A DNA stretch of 64,000 bases from Microbacterium sp. AB (GCF_032878875.1 NZ_CP118157.1:930001-994000), one strand, 5' to 3'; counted from the stretch's first letter, positions 1-16,359 are shown. The notes: a model not told the origin generated them from the sequence alone. Numbers and translations are program-made.

Positions 1-131
1 TCGATCGCGGGGTGAGCCCGACGCAGATGCACGCGCGCGGCCTGGAGCGATTCGAGGCATCCGGCCAGCAGCTCCTCCTCGTCGTGGACGGGGACCACGA
101 CGGCGACGGCGGCGATTCGCCGAGACGACAT
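1..131 (-). CDS. Family 2 glycosyltransferase, N-terminal fragment cut by the window edge
   Basis: Only the first 43 codons are present; the gene runs out of the window to the left. The translation starts MSSRRIAAVAVVVPVHDEEE and continues into LLAGCLESL. A hydrophobic beta strand ending in VVVPVHDEEE is the classic first strand and nucleotide-binding loop of GT-A fold, family 2 glycosyltransferases. The start ATG (131-129) shares its A with the TGA stop of the upstream PIG-L/methyltransferase gene (TGATG overlap), so the two are translationally coupled and probably act in the same pathway. Acceptor and donor sugars cannot be inferred from this fragment. Confidence 0.75.
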   Translation of the reverse strand, partial: MSSRRIAAVAVVVPVHDEEELLAGCLESLQAARVHLRRAHPAI

Positions 132-1498
132 CACAGCACCCCCGTCTCGCGGGCGACCGACGCCGCGCCTCCTCGCGCGAGCACGTCCAAGACGAAGTCG
201 TCCTCGATGTGCCGGGCCGCACGGGTCCACTCGCGGCGCGCGGCGATGGCGGCGTGGACGTCGTCGCCGCCCAGCGGCGCCGTGTCGATCGGATGCCGCC
301 AATGGCATGCGACGAGGACCGCGTCGCCGGCGGCGGACGCGTCGATCCGGTCGAGAGCCCGGGCGAGGCGCTCGGCCGACCAGTAGTAGCCGAGCTCGGA
401 CAGCACGATCAGATCGAAGTCGCCGGCGGGCCACTCGTCGGGGAGCGTCCATTGCTCGAACCGGACGTTCGACGGGGCTCCGTTCCGCCGTGCGCGCGAG
501 AGCGCCACCTCGGACGCGTCGACCGCGACGAGCGACGAGGCGCGTGAGGCCAGCTCCCGCGACGTCGCTCCGCCGGCGCAGCCGAGCTCCAGCGCCCGTG
601 CGAAGCGTTCCCGCGGGAGCGACGCGAGCAGCAGATCCCGTTTGCGTCGTTCGTACCAGCGCGACTCGAGCCCCCACGGATCGTCGTGGCGCTCATGGAA
701 CGCGTCGAAGTCGGCGACGCTCGGCTCCGGCGTCTCCCGATCGTCCCGCGTCGGCGACGGGGCGATGAGCACCTCGACGTCACGCGCGAAATGAGCCTTC
801 GTGTCGGCGTGGAGGATGGCTCCGTCGGCGGGCGCGTCCGGATCGGGATGCAGCTGGCTCCTGTGCGCGGCGATCGCACGGCTCTTGGCGGCAACGGACT
901 CCTCGTCGAGCGAGAACGCCCTCCAGCCCACCGTGTCGATCGACGCGGGATCGCCCCAGTGCCAGAGCCAGATCGGGTAGCCGACGACGGTGGCGCCGCT
1001 CGTGCGGAGGGACAGGGCGATCTCGCCCAGCACGCGGTGGTCGCGGTGGCCGTCGTCCCACCAGGGGGCCGCGATCAGCGTCCGGCCCGAGCCCCGCCCG
1101 CGCACCCGTGCGGACAGGGCCGCGGCGACGTCCGCCCGAGCCTCGCGGATGCCGCCGTCGGCGACGCCCAGGAAGTCGACGGGCGCGCCCGGAGCCAGCT
1201 CGTGGAGCGCCCTGATGAGCTCTTCACGTCGCACACGCCCGAGGTCCGCCGGGTTCGGCACGTCGGGATGGGCGGCGTCGCCGTCGGTGACGACGATCAC
1301 CGACACGGCGACGCCGTCCCGCGCGGCGCGGAAGATGAGACCGCCGGCGCCGAGGGTCTCGTCGTCCGGGTGCGCCGACAGCACGACGAGACGCTCCACG
1401 CCCGTGAGGTCGAGCGCGGGGAGGCCCCGCCACGGCGCCGCACGCTGCCACGCGTCCTCGGACGTCCCGGGATCGCGGTGGTCGAACGGGACGCTCAC
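131..1498 (-). CDS. Bifunctional PIG-L family deacetylase / class I SAM methyltransferase
   Basis: This 455-residue protein has two domains. The N-terminal half (about residues 30-240) is a PIG-L/LmbE-type zinc-dependent N-acetylglucosaminyl deacetylase: it shows LVVLSAHPDDETLGAGG, with the AHPDDE zinc motif, and a later HRDH motif. The C-terminal half (about 275-450) is a class I methyltransferase with LELGCAGGATSRELA as SAM-binding motif I and FDLIVLSELGYYW as motif IV. I chose the GTG at 1498 because it overlaps the TGA of the upstream acyl-CoA dehydrogenase-like gene (GTGA). Upstream in-frame codons give low-complexity Arg-rich sequence and are antisense shadow. The neighbours suggest modification of an N-acylated sugar or glycoconjugate; the substrate is unknown. 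Confidence 0.85.
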   Translation of the reverse strand: MSVPFDHRDPGTSEDAWQRAAPWRGLPALDLTGVERLVVLSAHPDDETLGAGGLIFRAARDGVAVSVIVVTDGDAAHPDVPNPADLGRVRREELIRALHELAPGAPVDFLGVADGGIREARADVAAALSARVRGRGSGRTLIAAPWWDDGHRDHRVLGEIALSLRTSGATVVGYPIWLWHWGDPASIDTVGWRAFSLDEESVAAKSRAIAAHRSQLHPDPDAPADGAILHADTKAHFARDVEVLIAPSPTRDDRETPEPSVADFDAFHERHDDPWGLESRWYERRKRDLLLASLPRERFARALELGCAGGATSRELASRASSLVAVDASEVALSRARRNGAPSNVRFEQWTLPDEWPAGDFDLIVLSELGYYWSAERLARALDRIDASAAGDAVLVACHWRHPIDTAPLGGDDVHAAIAARREWTRAARHIEDDFVLDVLARGGAASVARETGVL

Positions 1499-2565
1499 CG
1501 TCGGCCCTCCGCGACGGCGAGGCGCCCGAGACGCGCGAGATCGCGGTCCGCATGGTCCTGGCGGATGTACACGGAGAGGTCGGCGACGCGTCGGGAGTGG
1601 CTCTCGTCGGCGGCGACGGGCCCGGGGCCGAGAGCCGCCGCCTCGTCGTCGAGCACGACGCGGACGGATCGCGAGACGACCGCGCGGACGCGCGCCGCGA
1701 GGAGAGCGGCGTCCGCACCCGAGACGCGCTCGTCGATCTCCGCGGCGGCGTGCGCCAGCGTGCGGGATGCCGCCCAGCTCGCCGCATCCGCCCGTCCCGC
1801 GTACAGCGCGGACAGCTGGTCCGCGTCGGTTCGCGCGCCGGCGGCGGCGAGGGCCGCGACGATCGGCAGGGTCCCGCCCCACCACACCGCCGCGACGCCC
1901 ATCCCGCCCCACGTGAAGCCCGCCCGGCGCAGGTACCAGCCCGGCTCGCCGACGGGAGCGGCGTGAGCGCCCTCCAGGTCGACGGGGGCGCTGACGACCT
2001 GGGACAACCCGCGAGCCGCCCACGGCCCCGGTCTGGCGCTCACCTCGGGCGCACGGAGGTCGACGGCGAAGAGGCCGCGCCGGCCGTCGTCGACCCACGC
2101 CGTGAGGAGCGCATGACTCAGGCGACCGGCGAGCGAGCACCACGGCTTCGTCCCCGTGAGCGTCCATCCGCCGCCGGCCGCGGGACGCGCCGTGACCCGC
2201 GCCGCCGGTCCTTCCGCGGCGAAGACGCCCCAGGTCGCGTCGTCCGTCGCGTCGACCGATGCGAGCACGGCGTCGACGTCCGCGACGTCGTCGCGCGCCT
2301 GATCGAGGATCGCCAGCGCATCGAGATGAGGCTCGAGGATCCGCGCAGCGCCGACGTCCCGCTCGCTCGTCGATGCCAGGAGTTCCCAGAGGGCGGCCGT
2401 GTCCTCACCGGGCGAGGGGGCGATCCTGCCGACCCGGGAGACCCACGCGAGCGTGGACTCCAGGTCGACGCCGAAGCCCGCGAGGTCGTCCACGTCCGCC
2501 AACGCCTCGTCGAGAGCCGGGGGCAGCGCACGCAAGGGAGGACGATCGGGAACGGATCTGCTCAT
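1495..2565 (-). CDS. Acyl-CoA dehydrogenase-like flavoprotein
   Basis: A 356-residue protein with the middle beta domain of acyl-CoA dehydrogenases: the segment WTLTGTKPWCSLAGRLSHAL matches the usual W.L.G.K.W.S.....D/A pattern that holds FAD and substrate, followed by an alpha-helical C-terminal domain. At 356 residues it is a little shorter than typical family members (about 380-400), and the usual C-terminal GG.G....P....RD.R motif is not evident, so it may not be a standard beta-oxidation enzyme. It is the first gene of a three-gene coupled set with the PIG-L/methyltransferase fusion and the glycosyltransferase. That context favours a tailoring role over fatty acid breakdown, but this is inference. 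Confidence 0.7.
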   Translation of the reverse strand: MSRSVPDRPPLRALPPALDEALADVDDLAGFGVDLESTLAWVSRVGRIAPSPGEDTAALWELLASTSERDVGAARILEPHLDALAILDQARDDVADVDAVLASVDATDDATWGVFAAEGPAARVTARPAAGGGWTLTGTKPWCSLAGRLSHALLTAWVDDGRRGLFAVDLRAPEVSARPGPWAARGLSQVVSAPVDLEGAHAAPVGEPGWYLRRAGFTWGGMGVAAVWWGGTLPIVAALAAAGARTDADQLSALYAGRADAASWAASRTLAHAAAEIDERVSGADAALLAARVRAVVSRSVRVVLDDEAAALGPGPVAADESHSRRVADLSVYIRQDHADRDLARLGRLAVAEGRR

Positions 2566-2698
2566 GACGGGACTCTACGAAGGATGCGTGCGTGGCGGCT
2601 CGGGCTTGACAGGCGCGCGTCCCGGCGGAGCGGACCGGTCCGGCCCTCCCGGCCCGTCCCGCGGCTCGCCGCCGCGACACGCCCGACGGGGTCCCGGA

Positions 2699-2727
2699 TT
2701 GCAGCCGAAGAGTGCGCGGCGTAGTGT
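2699..2727 (+). promoter_or_regulatory. Candidate rrn promoter
   Basis: A -35 element TTGCAG (2699-2704) and a -10 element TAGTGT (2722-2727) are separated by exactly 17 bp. TANNNT is the usual actinobacterial sigma-A -10 form. It lies about 400 bp upstream of 16S, a normal distance for an rrn promoter with a long processed leader. Other promoters may exist in the same gap. Confidence 0.5.
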
Positions 2728-3132
2728 TATCTCTGTTGCAGCCAAGCGATGAGGTAGAGCCGACAGGCTCCTTGATCCCAGGACTGTGACATCAACTCCA
2801 TCTCGACGGAGATCCTCCATGAGGATCCTGAAGGATGGGGGTCTTCCTCACTCCTGAACCGGAGAGGATCGATACGACGTATCGATCGGATCGTCGGGTG
2901 GGGGGTGTGGGTGCCCCGGAGGGCTCGGCTGTGTGGTCGGGGGCTGGGTGTGTCTGATCTTTGAGAACTCAACAGCGTGCACTTGTCAAGTGCCAAATTT
3001 TATCCTCGTCTCGGTTTTTTCCGGGGTGAGAATTCCTTTGGATCAATGGGGGATCATCTTTTTGGTGGTTTCTTTTTTTGGTCAGTTTCAAGCTCGCTTG
3101 TCCTGGTCTTTGGGCTGGGGTGGGTTTTGGTT
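2728..3132 (+). other. rrn leader with strong hairpin and antitermination/processing-type motif
   Basis: No gene is visible between 2566 and 3132. The leader contains a perfect inverted repeat with 9-bp arms GATCGATAC and GTATCGATC around GAC (2867-2887). Around 2958-2980 it carries TTTGAGAACTCAACAGCGTG, a sequence typical of actinobacterial rrn leaders; a similar TTTGAGAACT sequence recurs just before 23S. The last 130 bases are T-rich compared with the rest of the genome. Roles in antitermination and RNase III processing are inferred. Confidence 0.6.
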
Positions 3133-8196
<5,064 letters not shown>

Positions 8197-8313
8197 ACAT
8201 GACTCATCGTCGTTTTTTCGAGAGTGCGTGTTCGCGTCCACTTTGTGGTTCCCGATGTATGGGCACCCGTATAGTTTCATAGAGAAGCTTGATGTTCCGA
8301 AGCATCGCAGAGT

Positions 8314-8433
8314 GTTTCGGTGGTCATAGCGAGAGGGAAACGCCCGGTCACATTCCGAACCCGGAAGCTAAGCCTCTCAGCGCCGATGGTACTGCAAGGG
8401 AGACCTTGTGGGAGAGTAGGACACCGCCGGACT
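8314..8433 (+). rRNA. rrf: 5S ribosomal RNA
   Basis: A 119-120 nt sequence starting GTTTCGGTGGTCATAGCG, containing CCGAACCCGGAAGCTAAG and GGGAGAGTAGGACACCGCC. These are the conserved loops of actinobacterial 5S rRNA. It lies about 117 bases after 23S and directly before a strong terminator. Confidence 0.96.
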
Positions 8434-8440
8434 TCACGTG

Positions 8441-8476
8441 AGAAAAGGGCCGCCCAACGCCGGGCGGCCCTTTTCT
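8441..8476 (+). terminator. rrn operon intrinsic terminator
   Basis: A 15-bp perfect stem with arms AGAAAAGGGCCGCCC and GGGCGGCCCTTTTCT around a 6-base loop sits 8 bases after 5S. The 3' arm supplies the T tract. It also reads as a terminator for the convergent DUF445 gene. Confidence 0.9.
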
Positions 8477-8512
8477 GCACCCCATCACGACCACCCACAC
8501 ACCTCACCTCCG

Positions 8513-9784
8513 TCATCCGAAGACGGCGTGGGCGACGGTGAAGATCGAGAGCCCGGCGAGGGCCCCCACGACGGTTCCGTTGAGGCGGATGTACTGCAGG
8601 TCGCGGCCGACGAGCAGCTCGATCTTCTCCGTGGTCTCGTCGGCGTCCCATCGATCGACCGTGTCGGTGATGATCGAGGCGATGTCGTGCCGGTACCGCT
8701 CGACGAGGAAGCCGGCCGCATCCACGACCCAGCCGTCGACGCGGTGCTGCAACGCGGGCTCCGTCCCGAGCCGTGCGCCGATGTCGATCAGGGCCTCGCG
8801 CATGCGCGTGCGCAGGGCGCTGTCGGGATCGCCCAGAGAGAGGATGAGCCCGTTCTTCGCGGTGTCCCATGCGCGAGCGGCGAGGTCGCGCACGCGCGGG
8901 CTGTCGAAGACCGCGCTCTTCGCGCCCTCGAGCTTCGCGCGGGTCTCGGCGTCGTGCTGCAGGTTGTTCGCGAGAAGCGCGAGGTACCTGTCGATGGCCC
9001 GGCGGGCGGGGTGGTGCGGGTCCGCGCGCACGGCGTCGACGAAGGAGACCGCCTCGTTGTAGAGCGCGCCGTCGATCACGCGGTGCGCGAGCGACGGAAC
9101 CCATGACGGAAGGCGCTTCGACACGAGCCCTGCGAACGCGTCCTTGTTCCCGGCCAGCCATCCCGAGATGCTGTCCGCGGCGAGATCGACGGCGGAGTGA
9201 TGGGCGTCGGCCTCGACGATCCGCTCGAGCCACGCCCCGGCGGCCGTCCCCCACTCGGGCTCGAGGAGATGCTCGCGAGCGAGCGATGCGACGAGGTCCT
9301 GCACGTCGTCGTCGCTCAGCGCGCGCAGCACGCCCTGCGCCATCGTGGCGCCCTCGGCGGCGATCCGCTCCGCGTGGTCCGGCTCGGTGAGCCATCCGCC
9401 CAGTCGCTCCGCGATGCGCGCCCCCGCGAGCTTGTCCCGCACGACCGGGGAGGAGAGGAAGTTGGTCTCCACGAAGTCGCCGAGCGTGCGCCCGATCTCG
9501 TCCTTGCGGCTGGGGATGATGGCCGTGTGCGGGATGGGCAGCCCGAGGGGTCGACGGAAGAGCGCCGTCACGGCGAACCAGTCGGCCAGCGCGCCCACCA
9601 TGCCGCCCTCCGCGGCTGCGCGCACGTACGCCATCCACGGCACGCTGCCCTGCAGCGCGAAGCCGAAGACGAACAGGACCGCCATGAAGACGAGCGCACC
9701 TGCCGCGACCGCCTTCATCCGCCGCAGGGAGCTCCTTCGCACGCGGTCGGCGGGGGAGAGGAGCTCGGTAGGGGTGCGCGGCAT
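8513..9784 (-). CDS. DUF445 family membrane protein
   Basis: The 423-residue protein has a hydrophobic segment near residues 24-48 and another at the extreme C-terminus (about 400-420), with a long helical, charged middle. The segment AAAEGGMVGALADWFAVTALFRRPLGLPIPHT is the conserved DUF445 signature, here summarised by its core GALADWFAVTALFR. Members are inner-membrane proteins of unknown function, sometimes annotated YjiN-like. It is divergent from the CsoR-type regulator at 9871, separated by 86 bases, so both may share a regulatory region. No catalytic motif is visible. Confidence 0.85.
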   Translation of the reverse strand: MPRTPTELLSPADRVRRSSLRRMKAVAAGALVFMAVLFVFGFALQGSVPWMAYVRAAAEGGMVGALADWFAVTALFRRPLGLPIPHTAIIPSRKDEIGRTLGDFVETNFLSSPVVRDKLAGARIAERLGGWLTEPDHAERIAAEGATMAQGVLRALSDDDVQDLVASLAREHLLEPEWGTAAGAWLERIVEADAHHSAVDLAADSISGWLAGNKDAFAGLVSKRLPSWVPSLAHRVIDGALYNEAVSFVDAVRADPHHPARRAIDRYLALLANNLQHDAETRAKLEGAKSAVFDSPRVRDLAARAWDTAKNGLILSLGDPDSALRTRMREALIDIGARLGTEPALQHRVDGWVVDAAGFLVERYRHDIASIITDTVDRWDADETTEKIELLVGRDLQYIRLNGTVVGALAGLSIFTVAHAVFG

Positions 9785-9870
9785 GACATGATCCTCGCAC
9801 GCGAGTGCCGGACGAGACGCGGCCTCGCTGCCGGCGCCCGCCTGGCCGGCGAGCGGGGTACGCTGGCGCC

Positions 9871-10146
9871 GTGATCGAAGACATCCAGAAGCGCGCGCTG
9901 CACCGTACCCGCATCCTCGAAGGCCAGCTGCGCGGCGTCGCCCGGATGATCGAGAACGAGGAGTACTGCATGGACATCATCACGCAGTCCCGTGCCATCC
10001 AGCGCTCGCTCGAGTCGCTCAACCGGCTGCTCCTGGAAAATCATCTGCGCACGCATGTGACGCACATGTTCGAGAACGGCGGCGACGACCGCGACCAGGC
10101 CGTCGCCGAACTGCTGCGGGCGTTCGACTTCGACGGGCGTTCCTGA
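9871..10146 (+). CDS. CsoR/DUF156 family metal- or sulfur-sensing repressor
   Basis: A 91-residue all-helical protein of the CsoR/RcnR/FrmR family. The core matches ILEGQLRGVARMIE and EEYCMDIITQ. The three positions that bind Cu(I) in M. tuberculosis CsoR (Cys-His-Cys) are Cys33, His58 and His62 here, with identical spacing but His in place of the last Cys. This argues against a plain copper sensor. The GTG at 9871 is the best start: a TACGCT -10 element ends 6 bases before it, which suggests a leaderless transcript. No metal exporter is adjacent, so its target may lie elsewhere. Confidence 0.85.
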   Translation: MIEDIQKRALHRTRILEGQLRGVARMIENEEYCMDIITQSRAIQRSLESLNRLLLENHLRTHVTHMFENGGDDRDQAVAELLRAFDFDGRS

Positions 10147-10158
10147 CCGACCGGCGAT

Positions 10159-11325
10159 TCAGCCGAGCGGGCCGAGCCAGGCCGACGCGACGGTGCTGTG
10201 GGCGGACTCGGGATCCGAGGGGTGGAAGGCGCCGGCGAGCACGTCGCGAGAGAGGCGCGAGAGCTCGTTGCGCGAGAAGTACGACGAGCCGCCCGCGACG
10301 AGCATCGCGTCGTCCACCACGCGCTTCGCCGTGGCCGTGGCGCGGTGCTTGACGCCCGAGAGGTACGAGAACCAGCGCGGGCCGTGGTCCTCGAGCGCGT
10401 CGAGGCCGTGACCCACCCACTCGAGCTGCGGGGGAAGGGCGTCGTAGGCGAGCGCCATCTCGGCGATCCGCCAGCGGATGTCGGGATCCTGGCTGTAGGC
10501 GAGGCCGGTCCGCTTCGACCGCCGGGCATGCGCCGACTCGACGGCGAGGTCGAGGGCGCGACGCGCGACGCCCGTGTAGACCGAGGCGAGGAGCAGCTCG
10601 AAGGAGGCGAAGATCCCGAAGACCAGGGGGTCGGCGCTCGGCCCGGGGTCGATGCGCCGCACGACGCGCTCGGCGGGCGCGACCACACCGTGCAGCTCGG
10701 TCGTGCGGCTCTGCGTGCCGCGCATCCCGAGCGTGTCCCAGTCGTCGCGGGTGACGACCCGCTCGTCCCGCCCGACGAAGGCGAAGACGAGCTTCGGTGC
10801 GTCCGGCGACGTCGTGTCGAGCCCGTGGAGACCCAGCCTCGTCCACACGGGGGCCAGCGAGGTGAAGACCTTCGTGCCCGTGAACGCGTACGAGCCGTCC
10901 GGCCCCGGTGCGGCGTCCGTGTCGCTGCCGAAGAGCACGAGGTCGTTGCCGGCCTCGCTGATGCCGAAGGCGAAGACCTCGCCATCCGCGGCCTCCTCCT
11001 CGACGAAGGCGAGATCGTCGATGCCGCGATCGCGCAGCGTCTTCGCCACGCCCGTCCACACGAGATGCATGTTGATCGCGAGGGCCGTGGCGGGCGAGGC
11101 CTGGGCGAGGCGCTGCTGCAGCACCGACGCCTGCGCGAACCCGAGCCCGGCGCCGCCGCGGTCCTTCGGGACGAGGAGGCGCAGATATCCGGCCTCGCGC
11201 AGCGCGTCGAGGTCCTCCTCGGGGAAGGCGTTCTCGGCGTCGACCCTCGCGGCGCGCGATCGGATGCTCTCGACGAGCGCGTCGGGAAGGAACGTCTCGG
11301 GATCGAAGGATGCGGGCCGGCTCAT
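10159..11325 (-). CDS. Acyl-CoA dehydrogenase family protein
   Basis: The 388-residue protein has the N-terminal helical domain, the beta domain with YAFTGTKVFTSLAPVWTRLG and WDTLGMRGTQSRTTELHGV, and a C-terminal helical bundle with AMLVAGGSSYFSRNELSRL. These are typical of the acyl-CoA dehydrogenase/monooxygenase (DszC-like) superfamily using FAD or reduced flavin. The GG..YF....L.R..RD segment fits the C-terminal flavin-contact region. The start ATG at 11325 follows the usual N-terminal length; longer in-frame sequence is noise. It converges on the CsoR-type gene with a 12-base gap and is divergent from the GNAT gene. The substrate is unknown. Confidence 0.8.
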   Translation of the reverse strand: MSRPASFDPETFLPDALVESIRSRAARVDAENAFPEEDLDALREAGYLRLLVPKDRGGAGLGFAQASVLQQRLAQASPATALAINMHLVWTGVAKTLRDRGIDDLAFVEEEAADGEVFAFGISEAGNDLVLFGSDTDAAPGPDGSYAFTGTKVFTSLAPVWTRLGLHGLDTTSPDAPKLVFAFVGRDERVVTRDDWDTLGMRGTQSRTTELHGVVAPAERVVRRIDPGPSADPLVFGIFASFELLLASVYTGVARRALDLAVESAHARRSKRTGLAYSQDPDIRWRIAEMALAYDALPPQLEWVGHGLDALEDHGPRWFSYLSGVKHRATATAKRVVDDAMLVAGGSSYFSRNELSRLSRDVLAGAFHPSDPESAHSTVASAWLGPLG

Positions 11326-11509
11326 GCCTCCCAGCCTAGAGACGAGATCGCCGTCTCCGCCCTGAGGCGACGACCATCTCGACGACAGGGCAGATGCTCC
11401 AGAGGTTTGGGTAGGGTTCTCACCGAACCGCAGGCGCGACGAGCGGCATGGCGACGAGCGAGTTCGGATCCTCGCGCCCGAGTCGACATCTCTTCCGAGG
11501 GGAGACACG

Positions 11510-11578
11510 ATGAAGAAGAACACCACGACCGATGAGATCCTGTTCGGTCCGGACATCGCCTCGGAGGGCTCGCTGTGA
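11510..11578 (+). CDS. 22-residue ORF translationally coupled to a GNAT gene
   Basis: A short reading frame of 22 codons begins MKKNTTTDEILFGPDIASEG and ends with SL and TGA. It is preceded by GAGGGGAGACACG, a good ribosome binding site, and its TGA overlaps the GTG start of the acetyltransferase at 11575 (GTGA). There is no cysteine or signal peptide. A role as a leader or coupling peptide, or as a small effector, is possible. I do not recognise it. Confidence 0.45.
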   Translation: MKKNTTTDEILFGPDIASEGSL

Positions 11579-12150
11579 CTTCCGCAGGCGCGATTCGCCT
11601 CCTGCCGACGGCGGGCGCCGCCGACGGCGACCTGGTGCACGACGTCGCCGCATTGGCCAACGACGTCTACGCAGCGGCAGAAGAGGGGATGTGGCAGCCG
11701 GGCACGCCGCGCACCGATCGCGATGAGATCGCTGCAGCCATCGGTGCGGGCGAGATCCTCGCCGCGTACGCGCGCGAGCGACTCGTCGGTGTCGTGCGCA
11801 CGGCGGTCGCCGACGGGACCGGCTGGCTCGGCATGCTCGCCGTCCGCTCGGATGTCCGAGGCGGCGGGATCGGGCGGAGGCTGGTCGACGCCGCCGAGGA
11901 CCTGGCCCGGGACGCCGCGGCGACCGTCATGCAGATCGAGGTGCTCACCCCTCTCGACGGAAGCAATCGGTCGAAGGGCGAACTCGACCGGTGGTATCGG
12001 CGACTCGGCTACGAGCACGTCCGCGACGACGATCTCGCCGCGCACCACGCCGCGCTCGGCGCCCTGCTCGCCATACCGTGTCTTCTCCGGGTCTACCGAA
12101 AGCCCCTGCTGCCGCCCCGGACCCCGACGCCGGCCGACCCGCCCCAGTGA
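11575..12150 (+). CDS. GNAT family N-acetyltransferase
   Basis: A 191-residue protein. The central part WLGMLAVRSDVRGGGIGRRLVDAAEDLAR contains the GNAT acetyl-CoA pyrophosphate loop (R-G-G-G-I-G), preceded by the beta4 strand with MLAV and followed by QIEVLTPLDGSN and WYRRLGYEHV, the beta6-alpha4 region. The acceptor substrate cannot be read from the sequence. The GTG start lies inside the stop of the 22-codon ORF, so translation is probably coupled. The C-terminal tail is Pro-rich (PPRTPTPADPPQ). Confidence 0.8.
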   Translation: MTSAGAIRLLPTAGAADGDLVHDVAALANDVYAAAEEGMWQPGTPRTDRDEIAAAIGAGEILAAYARERLVGVVRTAVADGTGWLGMLAVRSDVRGGGIGRRLVDAAEDLARDAAATVMQIEVLTPLDGSNRSKGELDRWYRRLGYEHVRDDDLAAHHAALGALLAIPCLLRVYRKPLLPPRTPTPADPPQ

Positions 12151-12502
12151 TAGGGCGCGGCCGAGCCCGGAGCCGGCGCGTGCGCGACACGCCGGGACAC
12201 GCCGAAGAGGCGATCTCGGCGGGACGTCGATGTCGGTGGCCCGACCTATCGTGCGAGCTGTGGAGAACGTCGTGATCGGCGGTGCCGATCCCCGTCGATC
12301 GGGCATTCGGAGGGCCTTCCGAGCGTTGCACCCCTGTGGATGCTTCGGTGGACGGACCTGTGGGAGGCGGTGGAGAACGGTGGAAAATCACACGGATGTA
12401 ACTACTAGCCCTTGTGGTGCCCCCGAACGTCGGCACCCATATGTAGTATTGAGAGTCCGGTGGGGGTCTGCCGGGACAACACGGATCTGAGGGGAACAGG
12501 AC
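12151..12502 (+). promoter_or_regulatory. nrd upstream region: two NrdR-type boxes and DnaA-box-like repeats
   Basis: This 352-base gap holds no gene. Two sequences resemble the NrdR box (ACACWATATATWGTGT): 12402-12417 (CTACTAGCCCTTGTGG, weak, about 9 of 16) and 12434-12449 (CACCCATATGTAGTAT, stronger in the centre). They start exactly 32 bp apart, the three-turn spacing typical of tandem NrdR boxes. Further upstream are TGTGGAGAA (12259-12267), TGTGGATGC (12335-12343), GTGGAGAA (12370-12377) and GTGGAAAA (12380-12387), which resemble reverse-oriented DnaA boxes. Repression of nrdHIEF by NrdR is established for the family; here it is inferred. Confidence 0.5.
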
Positions 12503-12736
12503 ATGGCGATCACGGTCTACACCAAGCCGTCGTGCGTGCAGTGCAACGCAACCTACCGCGCGCTCGACGCGAAGGGCATCGAGTACCAGGTCACCGACCT
12601 CTCGCAGGACGCCGACGCGCTCGAGCAGGTCAAGGCGCTCGGCTACCTGCAGGCTCCTGTCGTCGTGACCGACGAGGGGCACTGGTCGGGCTTCCGCCCC
12701 GACAAGATCGCCGAGCTCGCGGCGCGCCTGGCCTGA
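12503..12736 (+). CDS. nrdH: NrdH glutaredoxin-like redoxin
   Basis: A 77-residue thioredoxin-fold protein and the electron donor to class Ib ribonucleotide reductase. The CVQC active site lies in [17 protein letters not shown] near residues 11-14, and the C-terminal WSGFRPDKI is the NrdH hallmark that lets thioredoxin reductase rather than glutathione reduce it. It is first in nrdHIEF, 26 bases before nrdI. The ATG follows GAGGGGAACAGGAC. Confidence 0.97.
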   Translation: MAITVYTKPSCVQCNATYRALDAKGIEYQVTDLSQDADALEQVKALGYLQAPVVVTDEGHWSGFRPDKIAELAARLA

Positions 12737-12762
12737 GCGACGGACGCGGGAGTGACGAGAAC

Positions 12763-13196
12763 ATGACCGCGACGCTCACGGCCACGAGCGCACCTCTGCT
12801 CGTCTACTTCTCGAGCGTGTCCGGCAACACGGCGCGTTTCGTCGAGAAGCTCGAGCAGCGTTCGTCGGCACGCTCCCTGCGCATCCCCGTTCACGGGGGA
12901 GGCGCCCCCCTCGTCGTCGAAGAGCCCTACGTGCTCGTGACTCCCACCTATGGCGGGGGTCAGGGTCGCGGGGAGGAGAAGGGGGCCGTCCCCAAGCAGG
13001 TCATCCGCTTCCTCAACGACGAGCGGAACAGGCGCTCCATCCGCGGTGTCATCGCCGCGGGGAACACCAACTTCGGCGAGGCGTTCTGCCTCGCCGGAGA
13101 CGTCATCAGCCGCAAGTGCAACGTGCCGCATTTGTACAAGCTCGAACTGTTCGGCACGCCGGAAGACGTCGATCGCGTGAGCGACGGATTGGAACG

Positions 13197-13218
<22 letters not shown>
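12763..13218 (+). CDS. nrdI: NrdI flavodoxin-like maturation protein
   Basis: A 151-residue flavodoxin-fold protein that supplies oxidant for assembly of the dimanganese-tyrosyl radical cofactor of Nrd[20 protein letters not shown] is the FMN phosphate-binding loop and VTPTYGGG the second FMN contact; [13 protein letters not shown] is typical of NrdI. The last 22 bases overlap the start of nrdE. The length is normal for actinobacterial NrdI. Confidence 0.96.

Positions 13219-16359
<3,141 letters not shown>

Noticed and set aside
2606..2634. TTGACA at 2606 as rrn promoter -35
   Set aside because: No TANNNT-like -10 lies 16-19 bases downstream (the region reads GAGCGG); the TTGCAG/TAGTGT pair at 2699 is better.
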